Shown here: piece by piece, positions 31,568 through 40,434 of the stretch
Numbering within the stretch: the first letter of the stretch is position 1
Layout: each line of letters begins with the position of its first letter
Source of the DNA: Streptomyces bicolor
Lineage (GTDB): Bacteria; Actinomycetota; Actinomycetes; Streptomycetales; Streptomycetaceae
DNA: 64,000 nt
Assembly: GCF_000719285.1 (NCBI RefSeq)
Contig: NZ_JOFS01000032.1
Location: 85,953-149,952 of the forward strand
Reading direction: 5' to 3'
The notes under the pieces: model-generated
Database searches by the model: none
Told to the model about the DNA's origin: nothing
What the model saw: the letters and a program-made list of their open reading frames with translations, nothing else
Program-made: the position numbers and the translations under genes

Positions 31568-32403
31568 GCGCCGCAACGACCACAGCGACGACCACGACAA
31601 ACCCGAACGCCACCGACGTCCGCATCCCGCTGCGGTCGCATCTGCGGCACACCGGTGCGCTGGTGCGCCGCAACCTGCTGTGGATCCGGCAGGACCCGGA
31701 GTCGATGTTCGACGCCATCCTGATGCCGATCGTCTTCACGCTGCTGTTCGTGTACGTCTTCGGCGGATCCATCGGGCAGGCGCTCGGCGGCGGCCAGGAG
31801 CAGTACGTGCAGTACGTCGTGCCCGGGATGATGGCCATGATGGGCATGAGCATGGCCATGTCGGTGGGGACCGGGTTCAACCAGGACTTCAACACCGGCG
31901 TCATGGACCGCTTCCGGTCGCTGCCGATCGGGCGGGGCTCGGTGCTCTTCGCCAAGATCGCGGTGGAGCTGCTGCGGATGATGATCGCGACCACGATCAT
32001 GCTGATCGTCGGCGTCCTGGTCGGCTTCGACATCACCGACTGGGGCGGGCTGCTCGCGGCGGTGGCGCTGGCCGCGCTGTTCGGCTCGGCGCTCATGTGG
32101 GTGTTCCTCACCCTCGGCGTGGTGCTGAAGAACGCGCAGTCCGTGCAGGGACTGGGCTTCCTGGTGCTGATGCCGCTCCAGTTCGGCTCGTCGATCTTCG
32201 CGCCGACCGACTCGATGCCGGGCTGGCTGCAGTCCTTCACCGACGTCAACCCGCTGTCCTCGCTCGCGGACGCCGCGCGCGGGCTGATGGTGGGCGGCAA
32301 CGGCCCGATCGCGCAGGACGTGTGGGTGACCGTCGCCTGGTCGCTGGGGCTCACGGCGGTCATGGCGCCGATCGCGATCCACAAGTTCCGCACGAAGAGC
32401 TGA
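31564..32403 (+). CDS. DrrB-type ABC exporter permease
   Basis: 279-aa ABC-2 family permease with six predicted spans. After a Thr-rich N-terminus come SHLRHTGALVRRNLLWI, the FMDRFRSLPI-like coupling segment (VMDRFRSLPIGRGSVLFAKI) and LQSFTDVNPLSSLADAARGL, all characteristic of ABC-2 exporters. Start codon overlaps the ATPase stop (ATGA), so the two are translationally coupled. Convergent with the SARP gene. Confidence 0.92.
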   Translation: MSAATTTATTTTNPNATDVRIPLRSHLRHTGALVRRNLLWIRQDPESMFDAILMPIVFTLLFVYVFGGSIGQALGGGQEQYVQYVVPGMMAMMGMSMAMSVGTGFNQDFNTGVMDRFRSLPIGRGSVLFAKIAVELLRMMIATTIMLIVGVLVGFDITDWGGLLAAVALAALFGSALMWVFLTLGVVLKNAQSVQGLGFLVLMPLQFGSSIFAPTDSMPGWLQSFTDVNPLSSLADAARGLMVGGNGPIAQDVWVTVAWSLGLTAVMAPIAIHKFRTKS

Positions 32404-32459
32404 CGGACGGCCGGCTGACACGGCCGACGGACATCCGATACGAAGCGCCGGTGCACGCG

Positions 32460-35400
32460 TCACACCAGGGCGGCGGCCTCCCGGAAGGGCAGGCCGCCGC
32501 CCTCCGCGTACGCCGCCTCGTACGCCGAGTCGCCGAGCACCGCGCGCGTGTGCCGCACCGCCCGCTCGTACACATGGCGCTCATGGGACGTCGCGACATG
32601 CCGGGGCGGCAGCAGCGCGTCCGCGGCGCCGAGACAGCGGGCGGCGTCCAGGGCCCGGCCGCCGCCGTCGACACGGGCGAGGGAGTAGGCGGCCATGGTC
32701 AGATAGCCCGAGCGCATCTGCGGGGCGATGGCCTCGGACAGCGGGTCCTCGGCGCGTTCCAGCGCGCCCCTGATCCGCTCCAGGGACTCCGGGTAGCGCC
32801 CGTCGGCCGCGTCCAGCCAGGCCTCCGAGCCGAGGATGAAGGCGTCGAAGACGATGAAGTGGGCGATCTTGAACTGCTCGCGCAGCAGCCGCAGTTGCTC
32901 ACGCGCCTCCGGGATCCGGCCGGTCAGGCCGAGTCGGCCGGCCAGGATCAGCCGGGCGAAGGGCATCGACTGGTCGTTCGGGCCGCTCGCCTGGTCGAGG
33001 ACCTCGCGCAGCAGACGCTCCCCCCGCTCGGCCTCGCCCGCCTCGATGAGGACGCTGCCGAGCCGGGCGCTGAGCACACCCGTGTGGCCGCGGGCGCCGA
33101 GGTGCTCGGCGCGTTCGAGCGCCGCCTCGTAGTCCGCGGCGGCCACGCGGTACTCGCCCCTGCGCTCATGTGCCTCGGCGCGAGCGGCGAGTGCCTCCGC
33201 GGTGCCCCATCGGTCGCCGAGGCGGCGGTAGATCGCCAGCGACTCGTCGGCGTCGCGGGTGGCGTCACCCGCCCACTCGGTGCGGTTGGCGAGCAGATTG
33301 GCCCGCATCTGCAGATTGGCGGCGAGGTCCCACTCGTATCCGGGCACGCCCCGGCAGGTGTCGACGGCGGCGTCGATGATCGTCCGCACCCGTGCCATGT
33401 CCCCGGTGAGCAGGACGGCGTAGAACCACAGGGAGCCGGGGAAACGGCACCCCTGGGGCAGTCCGGGCCGGTACGTCTCGCCGACGGCGCGCAGTTTCCG
33501 CTGCCCCTCGGGCGACTGCCAGCGCTCCAACTCCGTGTCCATACAGGCGAGATGGACCAGATGGACGCTGCGCCGGGCCTCGGCGAGGACCTCGCCGGTC
33601 CAGGGCGGCGGAGTGGCGATGCAGCGCTCCCACACCGGGGCGGCGGGCCGAACGGGCTCGCCGAAGGGGTCGGGGCCGAGGTCCTGGACCTCCCGGGACC
33701 AGTTGCGGGCGACGATGCGCTGGTCGCGCATCAGCCAGTACCAGGCCATCGAGAGCACCAGGCACATCGCCTCCTGCTCGTCGCGCACGGCCACGGCGTG
33801 GTGCAGGGCGGCGCGGATGTTCTCGCTCTCGCGCTCGAACCGGCGGATGACGGCGAGCTGCCCGGCGCCGCGCAGCGAAGGCTCGCTGGTGCGGGCGAGT
33901 TCGCGGTAGTACGTCAGATGCGCGCGCTCGGTCTGCGCCCGCCGGCCGGCCTCGTCGAGCCGTTCGGCGGCGTACTCGGCGACGGTCTCCAGGAGCCGGT
34001 AGCGCATCTCCCCGTCGCCCGAAGGGGCCGCCACCACCAGGGACTTGTCGACGAGCGAGCCGAGCGCCTCCAGCGCGACGGGTCCGCACACGGCCTCGGC
34101 GGCGGCGAGATCACAGCCGCCGGCGAAGACGGACAGCCCGCACAGCACGTCCCGCTCGTCCTCGTCCAGCAGATCCCAGGACCAGTCGACGACCGCGCGG
34201 AGGGTCTGCTGGCGGGGCAGGACGGTACGGCTGCCCGAGGTGAGCAGCCGGAAGCGGTTGTCGAGCCGGTCGGCGATCTGACGTGGCGTCAGCATGCGGA
34301 GCCGGGCGGCCGCGAGCTCGATGGCGAGGGGAAGGCCGTCGAGGCGCCGGCAGATCTCGGCGCACGCCGCGGCGGTCTCCTCGTCGGCGTCGATCCGGAA
34401 CCCCGGCCTGGCCGCGGAGCCCCGGTCGGCGAGCAGCCGCAGCGCGACCGGCTCGGGGAGGGGGTCGACGGGCCGCAGCAACTCCCCCGGTACGCCGAGA
34501 GGTTCACGACTCGTGGCGAGCACGGTCAGCTGCGGGCAGCGCTCCAGCAGCTCCTCCACGAGGCGGGCGGCGGCCTCGACGACATGCTCGCAATTGTCGA
34601 GGATCAGCAGCATGCGGCGCTTGCCGCAGTGCTCGGCGAGCCGCTCGAGGGGGTCGTCGTGCCGGTCGGTGCCGGCCCGCATGGCCTCGGCACCGGCGCC
34701 GTACAGCACGGTCTCCCGTGCGCCGACGGCGGTGAGCACGGCCTCCGGTACGGCCTGCGGGTCGTCGACCGGCGCGAGCTCGGCCAGCCACACCCCGTCC
34801 GGCGCGGCATCCCGCACCTTCTCGGCGGCCTCCTGCGACAGCCGGGTCTTACCGGCGCCGCCGGGGCCCAGCAGGGTGACCAGGCGGGCGGTGGTCAGAT
34901 CGCCGCGGATGGCGTCGATGTCCGCTTCCCGGCCGACGAAGGAGGTGAGGCGGGCTCGGAGGTTGCCGGCACGGCCCCCTCCCCCGACCTGCTCGGCACC
35001 CTTCGCCCCACCAGCCTCGACCCAACCCGACCCCCTGCCGAACGCCCCCGCGCTCTCGGACTCCGGGCCCTCCTCCGGCTGAAGCAACTCCCCGTGCAGC
35101 GCCCGCAGTTCCGGCCCGGGGTCGGCGCCCAGCCGGTCCGCCAGCAGTCGTCGTACGTCCTCGTAGGCGGCCAGTGCCTCTGCCGTGCGGTCCGCGTCGC
35201 GCAGGGCGCGCAGGCGCAGGGCCTGCAGGGACTCGTCCAGGGGGTGGGTGTCGCACAGGGCGGTCAGCTCGGGCAGGGACTGCTCGGCGTGGCCCAGGGC
35301 GAGGGCGGCGGTGTGGCGGGCCCGCAGGGCGTCGAGGCGCCGGGTCTCCTGGCGGGCCGCCTCGGCGGTGCGGTCGGGGAGGTCGGCGAGGGCGGGGCCG

Positions 35401-35801
35401 TGCCACAGGCCGAGGGCGTCGTCGAGGGCGACGGCGGCCTTGGCGGGGTCGCCGTCGGCCAACGCGCGCATGCCCTCACCGGCGAGGCGCTCGAAGCGGT
35501 GCAGGTCGATGTCGTCGGGCGCCGCGGCGAGGCGGTAGCCGCCCTCGGCCGACACCACCGCGTCCGCGCCCAGCACCCGCCGCAGCCGGCCGACGAGGGC
35601 CTGCAGCGCGCCCGTCGCGTCGGCCGGCGGATCGCCGTCCCACACCTCGTCGACCAGCAGACTCGCGGGCACGGTACGCCTGCCCCGCAACGCCAGCACG
35701 GTCAGCAGGGCACGCAACCGTGCCCCGCCCACCGGAACGGGGGTGCCGTCGGGGCGAAGGGCCTGGGTGGTGCCGAGGATGCGATAGCGCACGGGGTCCA
35801 T
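32460..35801 (-). CDS. AfsR/SARP-family regulator with NTPase and TPR domains
   Basis: 1,113-aa transcriptional regulator. An OmpR-like winged helix lies at about 1-95 (GGARLRALLTVLALRGRR, LQALVGRLRRVLG). The bacterial transcriptional activation domain spans about 100-245, an NB-ARC/STAND ATPase has Walker A GPGGAGKTRL (~315) and Walker B LLILDNCEHV, and TPR-like helices make up the remainder (about 800-1,100). This matches AfsR-type pleiotropic regulators rather than short pathway-specific SARPs. It faces the DrrAB exporter, but no biosynthetic cluster is visible, so its target is unknown. Confidence 0.93.
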   Translation of the reverse strand: MDPVRYRILGTTQALRPDGTPVPVGGARLRALLTVLALRGRRTVPASLLVDEVWDGDPPADATGALQALVGRLRRVLGADAVVSAEGGYRLAAAPDDIDLHRFERLAGEGMRALADGDPAKAAVALDDALGLWHGPALADLPDRTAEAARQETRRLDALRARHTAALALGHAEQSLPELTALCDTHPLDESLQALRLRALRDADRTAEALAAYEDVRRLLADRLGADPGPELRALHGELLQPEEGPESESAGAFGRGSGWVEAGGAKGAEQVGGGGRAGNLRARLTSFVGREADIDAIRGDLTTARLVTLLGPGGAGKTRLSQEAAEKVRDAAPDGVWLAELAPVDDPQAVPEAVLTAVGARETVLYGAGAEAMRAGTDRHDDPLERLAEHCGKRRMLLILDNCEHVVEAAARLVEELLERCPQLTVLATSREPLGVPGELLRPVDPLPEPVALRLLADRGSAARPGFRIDADEETAAACAEICRRLDGLPLAIELAAARLRMLTPRQIADRLDNRFRLLTSGSRTVLPRQQTLRAVVDWSWDLLDEDERDVLCGLSVFAGGCDLAAAEAVCGPVALEALGSLVDKSLVVAAPSGDGEMRYRLLETVAEYAAERLDEAGRRAQTERAHLTYYRELARTSEPSLRGAGQLAVIRRFERESENIRAALHHAVAVRDEQEAMCLVLSMAWYWLMRDQRIVARNWSREVQDLGPDPFGEPVRPAAPVWERCIATPPPWTGEVLAEARRSVHLVHLACMDTELERWQSPEGQRKLRAVGETYRPGLPQGCRFPGSLWFYAVLLTGDMARVRTIIDAAVDTCRGVPGYEWDLAANLQMRANLLANRTEWAGDATRDADESLAIYRRLGDRWGTAEALAARAEAHERRGEYRVAAADYEAALERAEHLGARGHTGVLSARLGSVLIEAGEAERGERLLREVLDQASGPNDQSMPFARLILAGRLGLTGRIPEAREQLRLLREQFKIAHFIVFDAFILGSEAWLDAADGRYPESLERIRGALERAEDPLSEAIAPQMRSGYLTMAAYSLARVDGGGRALDAARCLGAADALLPPRHVATSHERHVYERAVRHTRAVLGDSAYEAAYAEGGGLPFREAAALV

Positions 35802-35905
35802 TGTCTCTGGTGGGTTCGGGGGCGGTCACAGGGTTGGGGGGCGCGGCGTGTGCGGAGGTACGGGGGCAGGGTGTCCGGAGGCGGCGTATCCGGAGTACGG
35901 CGCCC

Positions 35906-36574
35906 TCACCCCGGTTCCGGGACCGTGCTCAGGGTCGCCAGCAGCTCCGCCAGGGCGGCCGGTGCGAGGCCCGTCACCTCTCTGCCGGGTGCCGTGTGCG
36001 GGATGCCCCGGGCCTCGCGCACGGCGTGCGACAGCCAGGAGTCGGTGCCGGGTACCTCCAGGGTCACGATCACGCCCGCGTCGGCGTCCGCGAACCACTT
36101 CGGGCACTCCCACACCGACCGCAGCGACCGGTCCCCGGCATCCGGCTCCCGCGTGAGCGAACCCGGCGCCACCTCCCCGAACCCCTGCCTCAGCACCTGG
36201 ATCGCCCGGACCCAGCCACGGGTCTCGGGCAGGTCGGGATCTCCGTGGAACTCGGCCGTGAGCAGCCCGACGAGACGCAGCACGTCCCCGGGCCGCACGT
36301 CGCCCAGCTCCTCCTGCGCCAGGACGCCGACCGGATGCTCGTGCAGGGCGACCACGAGTCCGTTCTCGTCCCGTAGGACCCGCACCCCGCCCTCGTCCCC
36401 CGGCATGTCCTCCACCGGGCCGACGACCTTGGTGAGCTGGTCGTGCCAGCCGCCGCCGAGCAGGCCGTCGGAGGAGCTGAACAGCAGCGGCCAGCTGACC
36501 TCGTCCCCCACCTTGAAGGGCGTACCGCAACACCCCATCTGCCAGTCCGCGTAGAACACATGCCAAAGCCCCAT
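35906..36574 (-). CDS. DUF6578-type hypothetical protein
   Basis: 222-aa cytoplasmic protein beginning MGLWHVFYADWQMGCCG, the Trp-Gln-Met-Cys-Cys signature I associate with DUF6578; VGDEVSW follows. No catalytic motif is evident. ATG 36574 is preceded by a GGGAGG stretch. Divergent from the M50 protease gene, sharing a 127-bp promoter region. Function unknown. Confidence 0.7.
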   Translation of the reverse strand: MGLWHVFYADWQMGCCGTPFKVGDEVSWPLLFSSSDGLLGGGWHDQLTKVVGPVEDMPGDEGGVRVLRDENGLVVALHEHPVGVLAQEELGDVRPGDVLRLVGLLTAEFHGDPDLPETRGWVRAIQVLRQGFGEVAPGSLTREPDAGDRSLRSVWECPKWFADADAGVIVTLEVPGTDSWLSHAVREARGIPHTAPGREVTGLAPAALAELLATLSTVPEPG

Positions 36575-36701
36575 GCCCCCACCCTCCCCGGAACCACCGC
36601 CCCACCGCGAGACGTTTTCCCCGTACGCCCGGTACGGTCGGGCAGTCCCCACGCGGTCCCGCACATGGACGAGACGCGTGTACAAGAGTCCAGGGAGCCC
36701 C

Positions 36702-37502
36702 ATGACCACCGCCCTCACCCGCCGCAGCGAACGGCGGATCAGCCCCGTCTTCGTCGGGATCCTGGCCGTCACCGCGGTGACCGGCTGGGCCACCTGGACA
36801 GGGTTCGCCGAGCAGCCCGGGCTGGCCGTGTTCCTGTTCGTGACGGCCGCCTGGATCGTGTCCCTGTGTCTGCACGAGTACGCACACGCGCGTACGGCCC
36901 TGCACAGCGGCGACATCTCGGTCGGGTCGAAGGGCTATCTCACCCTCAACCCGCTGAAGTACACGCACGCGCTGCTCAGCATCGTGCTGCCGGTCGTCTT
37001 CGTCATCATGGGCGGCATCGGACTTCCCGGCGGTGCCGTCTTCATCGAGCGCGGGCGGATCCGGGGCCGCTGGCGGCACAGCCTGATCTCGGCGGCGGGA
37101 CCCTTGACCAACGTCCTGTTCGCCGTCGTGTGCACCGCCCCGTTCTGGCTGGACGCCCTCGACGGCGTCCCCCGGGACTTCCGCTTCGCGCTCGCCTTCC
37201 TCGCCCTGCTCCAGGTCACGGCCGCGATCCTGAACTTCCTGCCGGTCCCGGGTCTGGACGGCTACGGCGTCATCGAGCCCTGGCTGTCCCAGAAGGTCAG
37301 GCGCCAGGTGGAGCCGTTCGCCCCGTTCGGCCTGCTGTTCGTGTTCGCGCTGCTGTGGCTGCCGGCGATCAACGGCGTGTTCTTCGACATGGTCGACGCG
37401 GTCCTGCGCGGCCTGGGAATCGGCGACGTCGACACGTACTGCGGCTACGACCTGTTCCGCTTCTGGCGGGAGGCCAATCCCTACTGCTCGGTCAGCCCGT
37501 GA
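36702..37502 (+). CDS. M50-family site-2-type metalloprotease
   Basis: 266-aa integral membrane protein. The zinc-binding HExxH is in CLHEYAHARTA (about residues 52-62) within a membrane span, and the third ligand is in VPGLDGYGVI (about residues 181-190). Five or more spans predicted. Such enzymes cut substrates within the membrane, often anti-sigma factors. No anti-sigma gene is adjacent. GGGAG four nt before ATG. Its 3' end overlaps the next, convergent gene by 11 bp. Confidence 0.9.
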   Translation: MTTALTRRSERRISPVFVGILAVTAVTGWATWTGFAEQPGLAVFLFVTAAWIVSLCLHEYAHARTALHSGDISVGSKGYLTLNPLKYTHALLSIVLPVVFVIMGGIGLPGGAVFIERGRIRGRWRHSLISAAGPLTNVLFAVVCTAPFWLDALDGVPRDFRFALAFLALLQVTAAILNFLPVPGLDGYGVIEPWLSQKVRRQVEPFAPFGLLFVFALLWLPAINGVFFDMVDAVLRGLGIGDVDTYCGYDLFRFWREANPYCSVSP

Positions 37503-37680
37503 CGGACCCGCTGCGCCGATCGGCCTTGCCGCGCCTCAGGTAGTACCAGGTCATGTTGGACGACAGCCCCGCCAGCAGCACCCAGACGATCCCCAGAAGG
37601 CTGCCCTGCACGAAGGACACGACCGCCGCGGCCACGGAGAGGAGACAGACGATCAGGGCATAGATGGCGAGGCGGGGCAT
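37492..37680 (-). CDS. Small two-span membrane protein
   Basis: 62-aa protein with two hydrophobic helices (LAIYALIVCLLSVAAAVVSF and LLGIVWVLLAGLSS) and a basic C-terminal tail, so both ends are probably cytoplasmic. AAGGAG lies upstream at good spacing, which supports reality despite its size. No recognised family. Confidence 0.75.
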   Translation of the reverse strand: MPRLAIYALIVCLLSVAAAVVSFVQGSLLGIVWVLLAGLSSNMTWYYLRRGKADRRSGSVTG

Positions 37681-37734
37681 TTCGGTCGGCTCCTTCGGGG
37701 GACACTGCTACGGCGACCAGTGTCCCCCATCCCC

Positions 37735-38460
37735 TCATACGTCGGTGACGCGGAGCCCGGCGTGTGCCTTGTACCGCCGGTTCACCGAGATCAGGTTCGC
37801 GACCAGCGACTCCACCTGGTGGGCGTTGCGCAGCCGCCCCGCGAAGATGCCGCGCATGCCGGGGATGCGGCCGGCCAGCGCCTGGACGATCTCGACGTCG
37901 GCGCGGACCTCGCCGAGCACCATGACGTCCGTGTCGATCTCCTCGATCTCCGGGTCCTGGAGCAGCACGGCCGACAGGTGATGGAAGGCCGCCGTCACCC
38001 GCGACTCAGGCAGCAGGGCGGCGGCCTGCTCGGCGGCGCTGCCCTCCTCCGGCTTCAGCGCGTAGGCGCCCTTCTTGTCGAAGCCGAGCGGGTTGACGCA
38101 GTCGACGACCAGCTTGCCGGCCAGCTCCTCGCGCAGGGACTCCAGCGTCTTGCCGTGCCCCTCCCACGGCACGGCGACGATCACGATGTCGCTGCGTCGC
38201 GCGCACTCGGCGTTGTCGGCACCCTCGACACCGTGCCCGAACTCCTCGGCGGCGGCCTCGGCACGCTCGGCCGCCCGCGAGCCGATGATCACCTTCTGGC
38301 CGGCCCGGGCGAGCCGGTAGGCGAGGCCCTTGCCCTGCGGCCCGGTCCCACCGAGCACGCCGACGACGAGCCCGGATACGTCGGGAAGGTCCCAGGGGTC
38401 CTTGGCCGGGGCCTTCGCGGGGGCGTCGGTGGGCTGCTGTGCACTGTCGGTAGAGGTCAT
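37735..38460 (-). CDS. npdG: NADPH-dependent F420 reductase
   Basis: 241-aa cytoplasmic F420:NADPH oxidoreductase that exchanges hydride between NADPH and cofactor F420. The Rossmann motif GVLGGTGPQGKGLAYRLA is at about 33-50, with IGSRAAERA for NADPH phosphate contact, then VDCVNPLGFDKKG, RVTAAFHHLSA and the C-terminal GIFAGRLRNAHQVESL. The first ~28 residues (Ala/Lys/Pro-rich) are a variable extension. F420 chemistry is standard in actinomycetes. Confidence 0.93.
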   Translation of the reverse strand: MTSTDSAQQPTDAPAKAPAKDPWDLPDVSGLVVGVLGGTGPQGKGLAYRLARAGQKVIIGSRAAERAEAAAEEFGHGVEGADNAECARRSDIVIVAVPWEGHGKTLESLREELAGKLVVDCVNPLGFDKKGAYALKPEEGSAAEQAAALLPESRVTAAFHHLSAVLLQDPEIEEIDTDVMVLGEVRADVEIVQALAGRIPGMRGIFAGRLRNAHQVESLVANLISVNRRYKAHAGLRVTDV

Positions 38461-38497
38461 GGGCCGACTTTACGTCCGGCCCGCCCGCCCCGATGGA

Positions 38498-39571
38498 TCA
38501 GGTGAGCTGCGTCACGGGCACCCGCCGGAAGGCGATGCTCTCGTACGGGCCGAAGTCGCCGGTCTCGTAGAGGAGTCCGACCGTGTCGGCGTCGATCCGT
38601 GCGAGATCCGAGTACGCGGCGGGCAGTCCGTTCACCGTGTGCGCGGACCGCCAGGTGAGGCCGCCGTCGGTGGAGGCGCGGATGGTCATCAGGGCGCGGG
38701 CGGCGGGGTCGGCGGGGCCGGAGAAGAGCAGGAGGTCGGGGTCGCGCAGCTGGAGGACACTGGCCTGGCAGATGGGGGCGACCAGGCCGGCCTGCGGACG
38801 GAAGGGCTTCACCAGCGTCGCGCCGCCGTCCTCGGAGTACGCGTCGGCGCGGTTGCCGGGGGACGTCGAGTCGTTGCGCGTGTTGAAGTAGACGCGGCCG
38901 TCGGGGAGTTCGGCGGCGGTGGTCTCGTTGACGTTGACGTAGCCGTCGGTGTTCTCGTCGACGTAGCCGATGCGCCAGGTGGCACCCCGGTCGTCGCTGA
39001 GCAGGCAGTGGCCGCTGTTGTACCGGGCCTCCGTGCCGATGTCGTCGCCGGTGGGCGGGATCGTGTGGTTGGCGGGGACGACGACCCGGCCGCTGCTGAG
39101 CTGGATCGCGTGGCCGGGCGTGGTGGCGTACCAGCGCCATCCCGGCCGCTTCACCTGCGCGGTGATCTCCTGCGAGCTCGACCAGGTGACGCCGTCGTCG
39201 TCGCTGTGGCGCACCCAGATCCGGCGGCCGTCGGCGTCGCTCACCTCGCCGCGCAGGATGCCGGCCTCGGTCGCGCCTGCGTGGTTGCGGATGTAGACGA
39301 GCAGGATGCGCCCGGTGTCGAGGACGACGGGGGCCGGGTTGCCGGCGAGGTGCCAGTTGTTGTCGGCGACCACCGCGAGGGGGCCCCAGGTGCGGCCGCC
39401 GTCCGTCGACCGCTTCAGCACGATGTCGATGTGCCCGTGGTCGGCGGCGGAGTCGACCCGGCCCTCGCAGAAGGCGAGGACGGTTCCGGCGGAGCTGGTG
39501 ACGACGGCGGGGATGCGGAAGCTCGCGTAGCCCTCGTGACGGGCGCGGAAGGGGACGCTGGTCTCTGTCAT
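38498..39571 (-). CDS. Sialidase-family (GH33-like) glycosidase, apparently cytosolic
   Basis: 357-aa six-bladed beta-propeller. Near the N-terminus is the FRIP motif (ASFRIPAVV), whose Arg belongs to the arginine triad. Asp boxes are STDGGRTWG (55-63), SDDDGVTWS, SDDRGATWR, a degenerate SEDGGATLV and STDGGLTWR. Catalytic-type residues include FCEGRVDSAADHG. ATG 39571 has GAGGAG upstream. No signal peptide is seen, which is unusual for a secreted sialidase, so the substrate may be imported or the enzyme may act on another sugar acid. Confidence 0.87.
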   Translation of the reverse strand: MTETSVPFRARHEGYASFRIPAVVTSSAGTVLAFCEGRVDSAADHGHIDIVLKRSTDGGRTWGPLAVVADNNWHLAGNPAPVVLDTGRILLVYIRNHAGATEAGILRGEVSDADGRRIWVRHSDDDGVTWSSSQEITAQVKRPGWRWYATTPGHAIQLSSGRVVVPANHTIPPTGDDIGTEARYNSGHCLLSDDRGATWRIGYVDENTDGYVNVNETTAAELPDGRVYFNTRNDSTSPGNRADAYSEDGGATLVKPFRPQAGLVAPICQASVLQLRDPDLLLFSGPADPAARALMTIRASTDGGLTWRSAHTVNGLPAAYSDLARIDADTVGLLYETGDFGPYESIAFRRVPVTQLT

Positions 39572-39730
39572 GGAGGGCTCCTCGGATGGCCGGTCGCCGC
39601 GGCTCGGTCGCCGGTGGCCGCCGGCGAGGCACGGACGGTTGTGCGGGGTGACGGATCGGTTTGCCCAAGTCGGGCGAATTCGTGGTGAACTCCGGGTCAC
39701 GAGTGGTCGATTGCGGCAGGATGCGGTCGC

Positions 39731-40333
39731 ATGGATGCCGTACGGGTCGCGTTGCTGCGCGAAGTACTCGCCGGGACCGAGTGGTTGGGGGCCACACGGC
39801 GGTTCGCGGGGGCGCTGCGGGCGTCGGCGGTGGGGCACGGCGGCGGGCTGCTGCTGGTCGGCACGCCGGAGTACGAGCCGTGGCATCTGGCGGCCCATCT
39901 GGTGGACGAGGCCGCGTGGTCGGGGACGCCGGAGCTGGCCCCGACCCTCGTACGGCATGCCGCGCGCGCCTCGGACCCGGCGCATCTGGCGGTGGGCCTC
40001 GGGCGGTTGGCGGCGGCACGGCGCGGGGAGACGCTGCTGGTGGTGTCGCCGGAAGGGCCCGGGGAGCCTCTTCTGGAAGGGGTGCACGACGCCCGGCGGG
40101 CCGGGGCGACGGTGCTGGCGCTCGGCGCCGACGAGGGGGACCTGACGGCGATGGCGCACGAGACGCTCGCCGTGTCCGAGGACTCGGAGCTGGACCTGGA
40201 CACGGTGCAGCACCTGGTGAGCGCGGCCGCCGGCGAGAACGCGCTGCCTTCCCCGAGAGGCCGCCGACGGTTCCGCGACCGCCTGTCCCGGCTGGCGGAG
40301 TCGTTGACCGCACCGCCGCCCGCTCCCTGGTGA
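39731..40333 (+). CDS. Hypothetical protein with SIS-like segments
   Basis: 200-aa protein, probably cytoplasmic. Two hydrophobic beta-strand-like segments, GGGLLLVGTPEYE and ETLLVVSPEGPGEPL, followed by ARRAGATVLALG and TVQHLVSAA, resemble the nucleotide-like fold of SIS (sugar isomerase) domains, but sugar-binding residues are not clear. The C-terminus is basic and Pro-rich. Not recognised beyond this. Confidence 0.65.
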   Translation: MDAVRVALLREVLAGTEWLGATRRFAGALRASAVGHGGGLLLVGTPEYEPWHLAAHLVDEAAWSGTPELAPTLVRHAARASDPAHLAVGLGRLAAARRGETLLVVSPEGPGEPLLEGVHDARRAGATVLALGADEGDLTAMAHETLAVSEDSELDLDTVQHLVSAAAGENALPSPRGRRRFRDRLSRLAESLTAPPPAPW

Positions 40334-40434
40334 CCTCGCCCGCCCACTGACCCGACTGCCGGTCCCCGGCCCGGCCGGCCCCGCCCCGCAAAACCGTTTG
40401 CCTCCCGCGCCTCCCCGCCCGAACATGACCCCTC

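Noticed and set aside
31266..36554. Plus-strand open frame of 1,762 codons across the ABC permease and SARP genes
   Set aside because: It spans several real genes on both strands and has no motifs or composition of a real protein; a GC-bias artefact.
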